Shown here: positions 1-10,761 of the stretch, in pieces
How positions within the stretch are numbered: the first letter of the stretch is position 1
How the letters are laid out: each line of letters begins with the position of its first letter
Assembly (NCBI RefSeq): GCF_000055945.1
Contig: NC_008014.1
Location: 62,001-126,000 of the forward strand
DNA from: Lawsonia intracellularis PHE/MN1-00
GTDB lineage: Bacteria > Desulfobacterota > Desulfovibrionia > Desulfovibrionales > Desulfovibrionaceae
DNA length: 64,000 nt
Direction of reading: 5' to 3'
Notes under the pieces: generated by a model
Seen by the model: the letters and a program-made list of their open reading frames with translations, nothing else
Told to the model about the DNA's origin: nothing
Database searches by the model: none
Position numbers and translations under genes: made by a program

Positions 1-806
1 ATTACAGAGCTACGACTTGTTGATGACTGTGATTGTGCTTCCTGACCCAGTAAGGCTTCTTGAAATAAAGCTGCAACTTGTTGGGCTTCTAGCTTTTCAA
101 TTTCTACTTTCTGAATCTGATGTTGAGCCATCTTCACCATGCTTTGTAAAAATTGAACTTGACGTACTGCACAAGTTTTTAATTTATCCATCTGCTGTTG
201 ATGTCTTTTTCTTTCTTGCTGTAATTTTTCTTTTAACTTTTTAACTTTTTTTTTCAAATTGCTAATAACCTCTTGTTGCATTTGTTCTTCAGAGGATGTT
301 ATTATAACTTCCTGTACCTCTTCACTTTCCGAAAGAAAAAACATCTCTGATGTACCTAATGCTGCACTTGTAGAAGATGTACTAGACTCAGAACTTTGGC
401 TAGATGATTGTGATGAGTCTTCACCAGTTTGTACTGCCTTATCTATAAATTCTTTAGAAGAACTACTTTCCTCTTGAAGAGGAAACACCTGCTCTTTTAC
501 ATTTGATGTCTCTTGTTCCCATAGTAATAAAAATTGATTACGACTATCACTACCAGGATTTCCTTCCTCTTCCTCAGAAGAAGAGGAACTTTCTTCTGAC
601 TGTTGTTCTACTGAACTATCTGAATTTGTAGATAGTTGGCGTGTAGGTTTTACTGAAAAAGAATACTCATAATTAAATAAAATGTAACACATACATAGTA
701 ATATTATTATACAGTAGTTTTTACATTTTTTAGGGAATAATGATAAATAGTTATGAGTATGTTCATATATATTATGTATAATGTTATATTGATGTGATAA
801 ATCCAT
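1..806 (-). CDS. Autotransporter-like surface protein, N-terminal part (runs off the window)
   Basis: An open frame runs without a stop from an ATG at 806-804 to the window edge. The start has a GGGA ribosome-binding site a few bases upstream. The protein opens with a polar stretch (MDLSHQYNII), then a membrane segment around residues 30-46 (NYCIIILLCMCYILF), a Ser/Glu-rich acidic region (EESSSSSEEEE), and a Lys/Gln/Glu-rich stretch with coiled-coil character from about residue 175 (NLKKKVKKLKEKLQ). This is the plan of the coiled-coil members downstream, so a C-terminal barrel is expected outside the window; that part is inferred. The role is unknown, probably an exported surface protein. Confidence 0.6.
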   Translation of the reverse strand, partial: MDLSHQYNIIHNIYEHTHNYLSLFPKKCKNYCIIILLCMCYILFNYEYSFSVKPTRQLSTNSDSSVEQQSEESSSSSEEEEGNPGSDSRNQFLLLWEQETSNVKEQVFPLQEESSSSKEFIDKAVQTGEDSSQSSSQSSESSTSSTSAALGTSEMFFLSESEEVQEVIITSSEEQMQQEVISNLKKKVKKLKEKLQQERKRHQQQMDKLKTCAVRQVQFLQSMVKMAQHQIQKVEIEKLEAQQVAALFQEALLGQEAQSQSSTSRSSV

Positions 807-1032
807 TTTTTATTCCCAACTAAATAAAAATTTTTATGTAAAGCATAATTTATATTATATAAAAAGAAAAAAATTTCTTTATATTTAAAAAAGAATAGTA
901 TAAACAAGAATACTTCTATCTTATTACTATAATATAGAATTTTATTCGTCTTTTATAAGATTAAATTATTCAATATAAATAAATGACTAAAGAAAAAAAT
1001 ATTTTTATACATACTAATATAGTATACTTATA

Positions 1033-3108
1033 TTAAAACGTGTACAAAAAGTTACACTGTGTTTGTATATAAAAAATATTTTTCATATTATGTAATGTAA
1101 AACAATTCCTTGCATGTATAGTGAGCACATCATTAATAGTGTACTCAAAAGAGATACCAGTTTCACTATAGATATCGTTTTTTTTGTAACCTTGTAGATA
1201 TGATTTATACAGAGGTTTAGATTGTAGCAGCGATGATATATTTAATATATTTAGGTTCTGTTGTCTATAATTTTTTTCAAACCAAAACTGAATTGAAGAA
1301 AAATCTTTAATTTTACTGTAAAGACAAAGACCTATAACATGATCATATACACTTTCTTTATGTTTATCTGATAGATAGAAAAACGGACTTAATTCTTTAT
1401 AGTAACTATTTGATGTTCCTACTACATATGATGAGCCAATATATGGCATTAGAGAATGTTCAGATCCTAAAGGTATCTTGTACCCTAACTGAGCTAATAC
1501 TCCACTAAACCTGACTGGTATACTTTTTTTCTTGGTTATATTAAATGGCATTGATTGTATGGTATGCATTTGCCCCCAGTAATGAGCACCCATGACACAA
1601 CCTGTTAGACCACACTTATTTTTACCCCAAGAAAGTGTAGCAAGCAGTCCTTTTATCTGTACTTTTGCTGCTATAGATGAAAGTATACCATTGTGTATTT
1701 TAGAATTATACTTGTTATGATCATACCCTAAACCAAGAGTTATGTTTGAAATTGTATTTGAAACATAACTTCTCTTTCTAGTTTGTGGTCTTGTTGATAT
1801 ACAGAAAGGACAATCCTTCATCATTCCAAGCATAGACTGCATCCTCTTATCACTTAAGGGTATGTTTGGGATTACTGTAACCCCCTTATCTTTTTTTATG
1901 CGTCCTGTACTTGTTCTTTCAAGAGTATTAAAAAACTTCTCATCTATATGGTTAGATAATTTATCAGATAGATTATTTGTTATTGTTGTTGCTAACTGCT
2001 TAAGCTCTATTGGAAATCGAGCTAACATATCATGAAAAACATATTGTACTCCCAATAGAGGTTCCAATTGTAAAACTTTTTTATAGATAGCAACTAAAGA
2101 AGATGTTCTATCCTTCGATGACTGAATATTACGTGGGAACAAATATACAGACCTTGAACTTTGAGGGTATGGCTGTGACTCTTCATCAGAAGCTTCACTT
2201 GATGCATCATAGTCCGATGATTGTCCTATCTGTCTTTGTACTAATTGTTGAGGAGATAGCTTTGCTTCTTCGTCAGAAGAACTACTTAAATCTGTTTCTA
2301 AACAACGCTTACGCAAACTAGACTCTCTTTTTTTGGGTGGATCCTTTAATATTACTTCTTGTAGTATAGAATTTCCCATTCTTATTTCTTTATTAGGGAA
2401 TGGTGGTAGAGGATGCCCTTGTTGTCGAGCTTGTTCAATCTTCTCCACAAGCATTATACGAAATCTTAACATAAGGTGCTCATTGAAAATACTATTATAT
2501 ATAAACTGTTGACTATTTAGTATACGTTGAAGATGGTCATTATTTAATGCTATAATTTCTGATATTCCTTCTTGTTGACCTACTATTAACTGCATTTCTT
2601 CTATTGCTACAATATTTGCTTGCAACTCTTGCATTCTACTTGTTATTGATTGTAAGATGTATGTTAATTGTCCTGTTAATCTTTGTTGGTTCACCTTCAT
2701 ACGTTGTATTTCTTCATAGTTAAATGAATCTTCTCCCTCTCTACTTATTGTATTTAAGTAAAGATCTATCATACTATTTTGCGTAGTTAAACTTTCTAAA
2801 TATGATGTTTGTAATTCGTCAAAATATAGAAAATTCATATTTAATAAGTTTTTTATATTTATATATTCTTGTTGTGCTTGTATAAATTCACTAGCTATAT
2901 TTTGTTGTTCTTGATGTGTTATTCTAGTGCTAGATACACTCTTCTCATTAACCTTTGCTATACTACTACAAGTATATAACATAGATAATAACTGTGCTAA
3001 AAAAAATATATAATACTTTTTATGTATATATCTATATAAAAAAATTTTATTTGATGTATGTAAAAAATACAGTATACAATTTTTTAAAATTGACATAGTA
3101 GTAGACAT
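1033..3108 (-). CDS. Autotransporter-like outer-membrane protein, coiled-coil class
   Basis: 691 aa with an ATG start and no strong ribosome-binding site. Residues 24-52 are a hydrophobic export segment (YYIFFLAQLLSMLYTC). Residues 60-250 are Gln/Leu/Glu-rich and helical, with coiled-coil character. A Lys/Arg patch and an acidic Ser run (SSSSDEEAK) follow near 275. The last 260 residues match the barrel of the other paralogues, but this is the most divergent copy: the usual YGWG is HYWGQM, and the helix before the barrel is only a weak MQSMLGMM. It ends in FLYTF, an aromatic C-terminus suited to barrel assembly. Outer-membrane location is inferred; the ligand or target is unknown. Confidence 0.65.
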   Translation of the reverse strand: MSTTMSILKNCILYFLHTSNKIFLYRYIHKKYYIFFLAQLLSMLYTCSSIAKVNEKSVSSTRITHQEQQNIASEFIQAQQEYINIKNLLNMNFLYFDELQTSYLESLTTQNSMIDLYLNTISREGEDSFNYEEIQRMKVNQQRLTGQLTYILQSITSRMQELQANIVAIEEMQLIVGQQEGISEIIALNNDHLQRILNSQQFIYNSIFNEHLMLRFRIMLVEKIEQARQQGHPLPPFPNKEIRMGNSILQEVILKDPPKKRESSLRKRCLETDLSSSSDEEAKLSPQQLVQRQIGQSSDYDASSEASDEESQPYPQSSRSVYLFPRNIQSSKDRTSSLVAIYKKVLQLEPLLGVQYVFHDMLARFPIELKQLATTITNNLSDKLSNHIDEKFFNTLERTSTGRIKKDKGVTVIPNIPLSDKRMQSMLGMMKDCPFCISTRPQTRKRSYVSNTISNITLGLGYDHNKYNSKIHNGILSSIAAKVQIKGLLATLSWGKNKCGLTGCVMGAHYWGQMHTIQSMPFNITKKKSIPVRFSGVLAQLGYKIPLGSEHSLMPYIGSSYVVGTSNSYYKELSPFFYLSDKHKESVYDHVIGLCLYSKIKDFSSIQFWFEKNYRQQNLNILNISSLLQSKPLYKSYLQGYKKNDIYSETGISFEYTINDVLTIHARNCFTLHNMKNIFYIQTQCNFLYTF

Positions 3109-3205
3109 TTTATAATTTTTACTTAGAGTTAATTAGGGAATATATAATTATGAAAAACTATAGTAATGTATAGAATAGTTTTACTATAATCATTATATAA
3201 TAATA

Positions 3206-5194
3206 TTAATAGACATATTGAAAAGAACATTGGATATTTTGAGTATGTAATGTATTATTAGTATAGTTGAATATACTATTTAAACTCATACACATTTTAT
3301 CAGAAAGTTTCATTGAATAAGACATACCAAGTTCATTTTTTATGAACCGCTTTTCTAATACTGGTAAAGTCATTTTATACACAGGGATAGAAAAAAGTAA
3401 TGATGTTGCTTTCAGCTTAGTTGTATTTGAACGACCAAAAATTTTTGAAATCCAAGCTTGTATGTTAGATTGTGGATTTATATTCCAATATCCACGTAAT
3501 CCAACACTTCTTTCCCATAACGCTTCTTTATAATTACTAATATTACTAGACACTACTCCATAATGTTCCTTATAATTTTTCCATCCCAAAGTAACAAGCA
3601 TACCTTCCACATAAGGAGTAAGTCTAATAGGTGATGAAATCTGTATATTATATCCTAATTGAAAAAGTCCCCCATTCAATTCAATATCTGGCTTACTATT
3701 AACACTGATTTTCTCTCCTACAAAAGGAACATATCGTGTATTGGGCATATACCCCCAACCATAACAACCTATAGCTTGTCCCATCAATCCTGTCTGCTCT
3801 GCATTCCATGAAGCAGCCAAAGAAAGAATATTTGTTGTTGTTTTTGCCTTAGCTGAACCAAAAGAGTTATGTCGTACTTTAAGCATTCTATTTTCTAAAA
3901 AATCATATGATACTCCAAGCTGTAACCCTGTTACAGGAAAAACAATAACCCCTGCCTGGATTGCATGTGGCTTATACTCTAAATTTTTATAATAACCTTC
4001 AACTGAAGAAAACATATGATAAGGAGCAGATAAGTGAGATAATAATGACAACTGTGGTAATGATAAATCAGATATCTTCTTTTCTTTTTTTCTAAAAATA
4101 TCACTATGAAAAAAATGAGGTATATTACATTTTGTTTCATGTATGCAAAAGGTATTTCTCAAAGACCACATTTTTAAAATACTCGAGACTTGTGTAATTG
4201 CATTCCCAAAGATACATTGTAACTCCTGGAGAGAACTAACATTACCCAATATATCGTAACCTGAAACAAAAGCTGCACTCCCTTCCCCTAGACTAAAATT
4301 CGCCATTGAAGCTGAAGCACCTCCTGAAGGCGGTGGTGGTTTAGGTCCTTGGTCTTTTCCTTTTAATATAACTGAACGTAGTCCATTTTCTGATTCTAAT
4401 AGTAACATCAATGCCTTTTCTAAATTACTTTGCAACTCCTGCACTAATTCTACATTTTTTATATGCCCTCCTGCACAAGAGGAAATTTTACTTTTCAAAT
4501 CATCAAGAGCAGCTTCTAATTGTGGTATTTGATGTTGTGCATTACTTAATCTTTGTTGTATTGCCTCTAATAAATAAGGTATTCTAACATATTGAGGTAT
4601 TGTCATTACCATGGATAGAATAAGTTGTTGTGTGGACTGCAACTTTTCTGTAACAGACTCTTCAAGCGCAAGTAAATTTGTTATTACATTATGTCTATCA
4701 TGGATATATTTCTGTTGGTTTTGTTTAATTTGATTTATTTTTACTTCATATTTATAAGTATTACTTAATAAATTATTTAAACTATGAATATGTTTTGAAA
4801 CATCTATTCCATTCTTAATATCGTTAGTTGCTGTTTGTAATAATCTTCTTACCATACTAGACTCATTAATTAACATATTAAATATATCGTTCTGTACTAT
4901 AGTAAATGTTTCTATATAGCTTTCAGTCATTCTTAATATTGCATCTGATGTATCTACTCTTATATGAGCTTCATACATATATTGTATTAAATTATTTAGT
5001 GATGTTGAAATAGATTGTAATTGTTTCATACACCAATTAAATTCATCATATGTATCTCTTTTACCTATATCTTCAGAATACGAATTTTTATAATAACATA
5101 AAAATAAAAGTATAAAAATAATTGTAATTAATCTAAAATAGTTCTTTTTAATAGAAAAAAATTTACTATTTATAGTATGTATGTATGTATACAC
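3206..5194 (-). CDS. Autotransporter-like outer-membrane protein, coiled-coil class, GTG start at a tetranucleotide repeat
   Basis: 662 aa. The start is a GTG placed five bases after a strong AAAGGAAAG site, and no better start lies in frame. The first codons run through four ATAC units, read on this strand. The hydrophobic segment is at about residues 22-38 (LITIIFILLFLCYY) with probable cleavage near NSYSE. Residues 45-285 are helical and coiled-coil-like. A Pro/Gly linker (KPPPPSGGASAS) leads to the helix SSLQELQ and then to the barrel from about residue 395. The barrel carries CYGWG and GLRGYW and ends QYVY. Because the repeat is inside the reading frame, a change in copy number would shift the frame. 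Confidence 0.7.
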   Translation of the reverse strand: MYTYIHTINSKFFSIKKNYFRLITIIFILLFLCYYKNSYSEDIGKRDTYDEFNWCMKQLQSISTSLNNLIQYMYEAHIRVDTSDAILRMTESYIETFTIVQNDIFNMLINESSMVRRLLQTATNDIKNGIDVSKHIHSLNNLLSNTYKYEVKINQIKQNQQKYIHDRHNVITNLLALEESVTEKLQSTQQLILSMVMTIPQYVRIPYLLEAIQQRLSNAQHQIPQLEAALDDLKSKISSCAGGHIKNVELVQELQSNLEKALMLLLESENGLRSVILKGKDQGPKPPPPSGGASASMANFSLGEGSAAFVSGYDILGNVSSLQELQCIFGNAITQVSSILKMWSLRNTFCIHETKCNIPHFFHSDIFRKKEKKISDLSLPQLSLLSHLSAPYHMFSSVEGYYKNLEYKPHAIQAGVIVFPVTGLQLGVSYDFLENRMLKVRHNSFGSAKAKTTTNILSLAASWNAEQTGLMGQAIGCYGWGYMPNTRYVPFVGEKISVNSKPDIELNGGLFQLGYNIQISSPIRLTPYVEGMLVTLGWKNYKEHYGVVSSNISNYKEALWERSVGLRGYWNINPQSNIQAWISKIFGRSNTTKLKATSLLFSIPVYKMTLPVLEKRFIKNELGMSYSMKLSDKMCMSLNSIFNYTNNTLHTQNIQCSFQYVY

Positions 5195-5445
5195 GTATCT
5201 TTCCTTTAATGTAAAAGAATATATAAATTTACTGTTACATATATATAACGTTATATAACATTTTATATAATTTTTTCATTATTTAACTCTATGTACTATG
5301 AAATTTTTATATATAAAAATAAAAACAGTAATTTATCATATCTAATGATGTATACTGATAAAGTAATCAAAAGTTACTATTTATATGAAATTTTTACATG
5401 TAAATACTATGTTTATACAGTATATGTTATAAAAATTATATAGAA

Positions 5446-6558
5446 TTAATACATATATTGTAAAGAAACTCTCATAGTTTTATCTGTAGGTTTTTGAATA
5501 TGCGAAAAAATTATAATACTATAAAGTCCAATAGTACATAAGTCTGATACATACACTTCATAATTAATACCTAATTCCGCATGTTCATAATTTTTTCTCT
5601 TTAGTGGTACAGTAGTATGATAACTATAATCAGAAAATAAAGTATCAGAATGCAGTTTACCTATATTATATTGACCTAAAACACCTGCAATCCATAGTTG
5701 AAGTTGTGTCTTACTAGAAGGAGTATAGCTATGTCGTAAACCTACACTTTTCTCACAAGAAGTTTCTCTATAGTCACTAACTTTACAACGGACAGGGCCT
5801 ATTGACTCATGATATGCATTCCAAGCAACTGTTGTAAGCATTCCTTCAATATAGGGAGTAATCGTCATTACATTTGATATTGGGAAATTATATCCTATTT
5901 GTAAAAGCCCACCACTAAGATTAATTCTAGGCATCCCTTTAGAACTAGCTTTTCCCCTACCATGTATGAAATAACGTGTATTATTTATATCTCCCCATCC
6001 ACAACATCCTGTAATGTGTCCTGTAAATCCCACGCCATTTGTATTCCAACTAAAAATAGAAGAAAAAATATGTATTGTTGAACGTGTCTTTGTTACTAGA
6101 GTAGAATCTTCTTTATATTTCCTAGGGATTTCATGAACATAGTCATAACCTACTCCCATAGTAAACTTTTCTGTAGGACACATAACAAATCCTATTTGTG
6201 CTGAGCAAAGTTTGTCCTCACCATTTGAACTATATTTATCTGTTGAACTAAATCCCTGGAATGGAATAAACACATCTAAAGATGGCTGAGATGATGAAAC
6301 AGGCTGCTCAATAGCTGTCTTACAAAAGCGCAGCTTAGGAGAAGTAACAATAGTATTAAGCTCTCTTTCAGCATAATTTTGCTTTAAAGATATAGCCATA
6401 GTTTTTAATGATAGCATTCTTAGTAGATTTGAAGCTTGATTAAGCGTATTTCCTAGAGAACATTGTAATCCTTGAAGAGCACAAAAGTTACTTTCAACAT
6501 CATAAGCTGTGAAAGACGCCGAAGCACTTCCTAAAGAAGACCCTTCAAGTGAGCCAAC
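5446..6558 (-). CDS. C-terminal barrel half of a frame-split autotransporter-like gene
   Basis: This frame is open from the end of a 12-base poly-G tract (minus strand) to the stop at 5446. Before the first ATG (6417) it already encodes family sequence: GSSLGSASASF, then ALQGLQCSLGN, matching the linker and MQ helix of the neighbour at 3206-5194. The barrel follows with CCGWGD, NTRYFIHG and GLRHSY and ends RVSLQYMY. The ATG at 6417 is therefore not the natural start; this is the 3' half of the gene whose 5' half lies at 6531-7441. With 12 G the two halves are out of frame; 10 or 13 G would join them. Confidence 0.65.
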   Translation of the reverse strand, partial: VGSLEGSSLGSASASFTAYDVESNFCALQGLQCSLGNTLNQASNLLRMLSLKTMAISLKQNYAERELNTIVTSPKLRFCKTAIEQPVSSSQPSLDVFIPFQGFSSTDKYSSNGEDKLCSAQIGFVMCPTEKFTMGVGYDYVHEIPRKYKEDSTLVTKTRSTIHIFSSIFSWNTNGVGFTGHITGCCGWGDINNTRYFIHGRGKASSKGMPRINLSGGLLQIGYNFPISNVMTITPYIEGMLTTVAWNAYHESIGPVRCKVSDYRETSCEKSVGLRHSYTPSSKTQLQLWIAGVLGQYNIGKLHSDTLFSDYSYHTTVPLKRKNYEHAELGINYEVYVSDLCTIGLYSIIIFSHIQKPTDKTMRVSLQYMY

Positions 6559-7441
6559 CCCCCCCCCCCTGGAGATGATGGTGGTGGTGACGGGGGACGT
6601 GAAGTTTGATGACTACTATTTCCTGTAACAATAAGATAGCATTCAGCTACAATCTCTTCCAGTTGCTTGTTTTTCTCTTCAACCTGGCTAGCCTTGTTCT
6701 CAACAACAGTATACAAAGCCTGTAAGCAAGAACGAAGTCTCTTTCTTTTTTCTATACCATTCCATACTGCTACTGACTTCTGATTTATCAATGTCACTTG
6801 TTGTTGTAGCACACTATTAGTATATGGTTGAGGTGGTTGTATGCTAAAGTTTAAAGTTTCTTCTTCTACCCGTTCTAAAGTACTGCCTATAAGTTCTAGC
6901 TGATCTACTGCCAAGTGTTCGCTATCTCTCACTTGAAATTGATGAAAATTAACTCGTTGCAATTGTAATAGAATCTGCCTATGTATCCTTGCTCTATCTT
7001 TTCCCTGGGAATAAACTTTAAGAATTGTTTTATATGCTGATTGTAGTATCTTGTCTAAATCTTTAGGTTTCATCTGACGTGCACTTAGTATAGTTGACCG
7101 TATTCCTTGTATTTCTGTAGTCTGCTCTTCTAATCTTCTTAATGTTTCTGTGCATTGACGAGATGTTTCTCCCAGTCCCTTTAAATCATCATCCATTCGT
7201 GCACTTAAAGATTCCTGAATTGACAATATTTCTTGTGCTTGCTGATTAGAAGATTCTAGTAAATTCTTCATTTTAAGAAATTTTTGATATTTCATTTGTT
7301 GTTTAAGACTTATACTGTCATCAGCAAATGTTTCTTTTACATTAAAAATAGAAAATAATAAGAATATAGTTATTATTTGTAATAAACTATATGTATATTT
7401 TTTTCAAAAATATTTTTTATATGTAAAAAAAAGTACAACAT
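6531..7441 (-). CDS. N-terminal half of the same frame-split gene (coiled coil), ends just after the poly-G tract
   Basis: The frame covering 6531-7295 encodes about 250 residues of coiled-coil character ending SPGGGG then LAHLKGLL and stop, reading out of frame after the G tract. Upstream of the ATG at 7295 the frame stays open and encodes an export signal (TIFLLFSIFNVKETFADD), but it has no start codon before a stop at the A7 run (T7 at 7398-7404). One more A would join it to an ATG at 7441 (MLYFFLHIKN). The gene thus carries two homopolymer frameshifts. It may be phase-variable and switched off, or a young pseudogene. No ribosome-binding site is evident at 7441. Confidence 0.55.
6558..6569 (-). 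repeat. Homopolymer tract of 12 C (poly-G on the coding strand)
   Basis: A run of 12 C within an AT-rich gene separates the signal/coiled-coil half from the barrel half. Frame arithmetic shows that a run length of 1 modulo 3 fuses them; the present length does not. Such tracts are classical slipped-strand phase-variation sites. Confidence 0.8.
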
Positions 7442-8370
7442 ATTTTTGCAACATAATATAGTACATATTCTAACTAATAATATATATATATAATTTTATT
7501 ATAAAAAGATAAATTATGTATTTTTATCATTAAGTAAATTACTTTTAAAAGTAACTATATTTAAACAATTAAATAGTATACTTTTTATTAAATATTATTA
7601 ATTTACATATAGCATGTTAATATATATATATTAATATAATGATATATATATATAATAACTATTAATTTTATAATTTAAGTGTGTTAATATATAGATTTTA
7701 TATGGAAAATAATATAATTTAAAATAGTTATTGATCTATATCAAAATCTATTTCTTTTTAATAAGAGCTTATTAGTATAAGCTTTAAACACTATAATTTA
7801 TATACATATAAAATAACAGTTTTTTTAAATTTTTAAATTACAAAAAAATATTATATAAACATATAAGTATAGTTTATCTATATTATGTATGTATAAAAAT
7901 AACTATATTATATAGTTTATATTTATAACGTACTAAAAAACATATGAATACTACATTTTAATAGAATTTTACTTCATTAATATTAGATATAAATATACTA
8001 TTATAGTAGTATATAGTTAACTTCATAAATAGCTTTTCTATATTTAGAATAAATTCTATATTGAACATATCTTCCCTATGTAAGAAGAATATGAATTCTA
8101 ATGGAATAAAGAAATAAAACTAAAAAGATAGATCCAGTTATAACTAAAGATATAATCAAAAAAAATAGACAAAAAATAGATACAATACAAATATAAAAAT
8201 GTAATGTGTAATAAAAATATTTAGTTACGGACTACAAAATTTATTTATGTATTGATTAAGAAATGTTATAATCTATTTATCTTTAGTTCCAGAAGAGATT
8301 ATATATTCTTTATATTATAAGACATAACTTGTTTTATCTTTTATAACAAGAGATATTTTTTTAACAACAG
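7442..8370. other. AT-rich intergenic spacer
   Basis: More than 900 bases made almost entirely of A and T, with many TATATA runs. No gene, decayed barrel motif or clear hairpin was recognised. It must hold the promoter for the broken gene at 5446-7441, but composition hides any -10/-35 boxes. Confidence 0.5.
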
Positions 8371-10761
8371 TTAATAAACGTATCTTATTGTAAAACTTGT
8401 ATAACTAGTAACATCTTTTATGCTTTTAGTTACCCTTAACTTACTATAAAGCTCCATAGATAATGTATCCATTACATTTGACTCATAAGAAATCCCTGCC
8501 TCCCTATGGATATATTGCTTCTTATAACCAGGAATAGATATTTTATTCCTATAGTCAGATAAACTAAGTGGTTTAGAAGCTATTTCACCTGTATTATGAT
8601 TTGTAAAAATATGAGAACCCCAAAACTGTAGCTGGGAATTATCTGTAATTTTCCATTGATTACGCAAACCTATACTTTTCTCACAAACATGAACTTTATG
8701 TCCACTCACTTTACAAGGAATAAGACCTGTATGTTCTTCATATGGATCCCATGCTACTGCTAATCTCATATATTCAACATATGGAATAAGAAAATAATTT
8801 TTTCCTAGTAAAACGTTATATCCTAGCTGAATAAATCCACCACTCATATGTATACTTGAAATACCTTTAGAAACACTTTCGTTATCAAAAAAATGTATTG
8901 TACGAATATTTGTTATTTTCCCCCACCCATAACAACCTGCTAAATGACCTGAAAAACCTTGATGTTCTTTATTCCATGTCACTGTTGCTAAAATGTTATC
9001 TGTTTCTATCTGAGCTTTTGCAGAACCATCTACTGAGTCTAGTACAACTCCATAGAAATTTTGAGTTTTCTTTTTGTTATTACTATACAATAAAGATAAA
9101 CAGAGTCCATCGATAGGTGTTGTAAAAACCCCTGCTTGTCTTGAAGAAATAGTAGTCTCTAAATTAGATATACGACTATCCATAGATGCAATAACATGCC
9201 ATTGCTGCGAAAAAAATAATGAATTATTCACAGAAGTTGGACGTATTTCATTATCTGTTGAGTGACTTCTTCCTATTCCTCCTTTAATTTTAGTCTGTTT
9301 TTTACTTTGAAAAGTATGAGGTTGTAACTGATTGTCGTCCTTACAACAAACACCTAAAACATTAATGGATCTAATAATAGATAGTCGTAATTGTGTTGCT
9401 AACTGATCCTCTAAACTCATTAACGTACTTTGTAATCCTTGAAGAGAACTGACTTGTCCATATGTGTAATATGGCATAAGCATAGAAGAACTCCCTGGAG
9501 GAGAGCCTCTATCAGAAGGTGGTGGAGTATGAGTTAGCTTCCTACGTTTTGTTGGCGGTGATGACCTTTGAGACTCACCATCTGATGTTGAAGATTCATC
9601 GCCAGAGGTTAAACACTCATCATCTAATATCTCCTCATCACTGCTAGAAAGCTCTTCTTGACATTCTAAAGTCACTCCTGAACTAGATAGATCCTCTACT
9701 GAAGGTGAAGGCTGTAAAGTTGAGACAATCTCAGAAGATGGTCCTGGCTGAGGCTCTTGATTTAGTACATTTTGGGGAGGATCATCTCCTAAAGGAGACA
9801 ATGGTTCCGGAAGAGGATCTCCAAAATCTGGGAATTGAAAAGTCTGCTGTGGCAATGGTGGTGGTGATGGTGGTGGATCAGGTAAAAGTGGTAATTCAAG
9901 CACTTGTGGTGTAAGTATAGGTATAGGAGGATCAGGATTACCTTCTACACGCGCTTTCAGTACTTCAATTCGATACCTAAGTAGTTTTTGTTTATTCCCC
10001 AAGAAAATATTTTTATTTTTATGTCGTGATATAGCTACTTCCATTTTTCGTGCAGTTCTTTGTTGATTTGCTGTATGTAACACCTTATTTTCAATGGAAG
10101 CCACAATTTCTTCTGGTACACTTACTACTTTACCCTCATTATTAGTAGGTAACCCTGGTTGACACTCTATTACTGCATTAGATAAACGCTCCCTAGTCTG
10201 ACGATGCAGTACTTTTGTATGTTCACTAGCTGTTTCCCATATTTTAAGACATCTTTCTACTTCTCTATTACACCCTTCAGCTTCGTCCAGTAGAAGATAT
10301 ATGTCACGAAGACTGCTTTCGACATCTACTAAAAGCACAGGTTGTGTTCGCTGTATCACCTCTAATCTTAAAAGGTTGGCTTCTATAGTTGTAATTTTAT
10401 TTTCCTGAGTAGAAGTATATATATTTAATGGTGTCATTGTAACTACAATATCTGAACGAAGCTCATCAAACTCATTTACTTGTAATTTGTTATGTAAAAT
10501 CAGTTTACTCTTCCTATCACTATTTTTATCTTCATAGCCTATACGAGCATTATGAGATAACGATACTTGAGAACTTATTATTACATACAAAAAAATAAAT
10601 GTTCCTATTCTAGCATACTTTTTTACTTTAGTAGTATCTAATATTTTTACTTCTTTTTTAAGAAAGACTCTATTAAAATAGGATATAAAACTACCTAAGA
10701 GTAAATATATGGCTATTGTTTCATATATACATATAATATAAAATATAATAAATTTATACAT
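8371..10761 (-). CDS. Autotransporter-like outer-membrane protein, coiled-coil class with Pro-rich linker
   Basis: 796 aa, ATG start. Two hydrophobic segments open the protein (IAIYLLLGSFISYF and GTFIFLYVIISSQ), with a likely cleavage site near SLSHNA. Residues 110-285 are Leu/Glu/Arg-rich helix. A long Pro-rich stretch (PDPPPSPPPLPQQ, near 290) and an acidic Ser block (SSSDEEILDDE, near 375) form the linker. YTYGQVSSLQGLQ near 432 is the family helix, and the barrel occupies about 530-796 with CYGWGK, SKGISSIHMSGG and GLRNQW, ending TIRYVY. No short repeat or frameshift was seen. An exported, barrel-anchored passenger is inferred. Confidence 0.7.
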   Translation of the reverse strand: MYKFIIFYIICIYETIAIYLLLGSFISYFNRVFLKKEVKILDTTKVKKYARIGTFIFLYVIISSQVSLSHNARIGYEDKNSDRKSKLILHNKLQVNEFDELRSDIVVTMTPLNIYTSTQENKITTIEANLLRLEVIQRTQPVLLVDVESSLRDIYLLLDEAEGCNREVERCLKIWETASEHTKVLHRQTRERLSNAVIECQPGLPTNNEGKVVSVPEEIVASIENKVLHTANQQRTARKMEVAISRHKNKNIFLGNKQKLLRYRIEVLKARVEGNPDPPIPILTPQVLELPLLPDPPPSPPPLPQQTFQFPDFGDPLPEPLSPLGDDPPQNVLNQEPQPGPSSEIVSTLQPSPSVEDLSSSGVTLECQEELSSSDEEILDDECLTSGDESSTSDGESQRSSPPTKRRKLTHTPPPSDRGSPPGSSSMLMPYYTYGQVSSLQGLQSTLMSLEDQLATQLRLSIIRSINVLGVCCKDDNQLQPHTFQSKKQTKIKGGIGRSHSTDNEIRPTSVNNSLFFSQQWHVIASMDSRISNLETTISSRQAGVFTTPIDGLCLSLLYSNNKKKTQNFYGVVLDSVDGSAKAQIETDNILATVTWNKEHQGFSGHLAGCYGWGKITNIRTIHFFDNESVSKGISSIHMSGGFIQLGYNVLLGKNYFLIPYVEYMRLAVAWDPYEEHTGLIPCKVSGHKVHVCEKSIGLRNQWKITDNSQLQFWGSHIFTNHNTGEIASKPLSLSDYRNKISIPGYKKQYIHREAGISYESNVMDTLSMELYSKLRVTKSIKDVTSYTSFTIRYVY

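Noticed and set aside
707-907. Short minus-strand open frame near the start of the window
   Set aside because: It overlaps, in another frame, the leader of the partial gene at 1-806, which has a ribosome-binding site and family features. It is low-complexity AT sequence.
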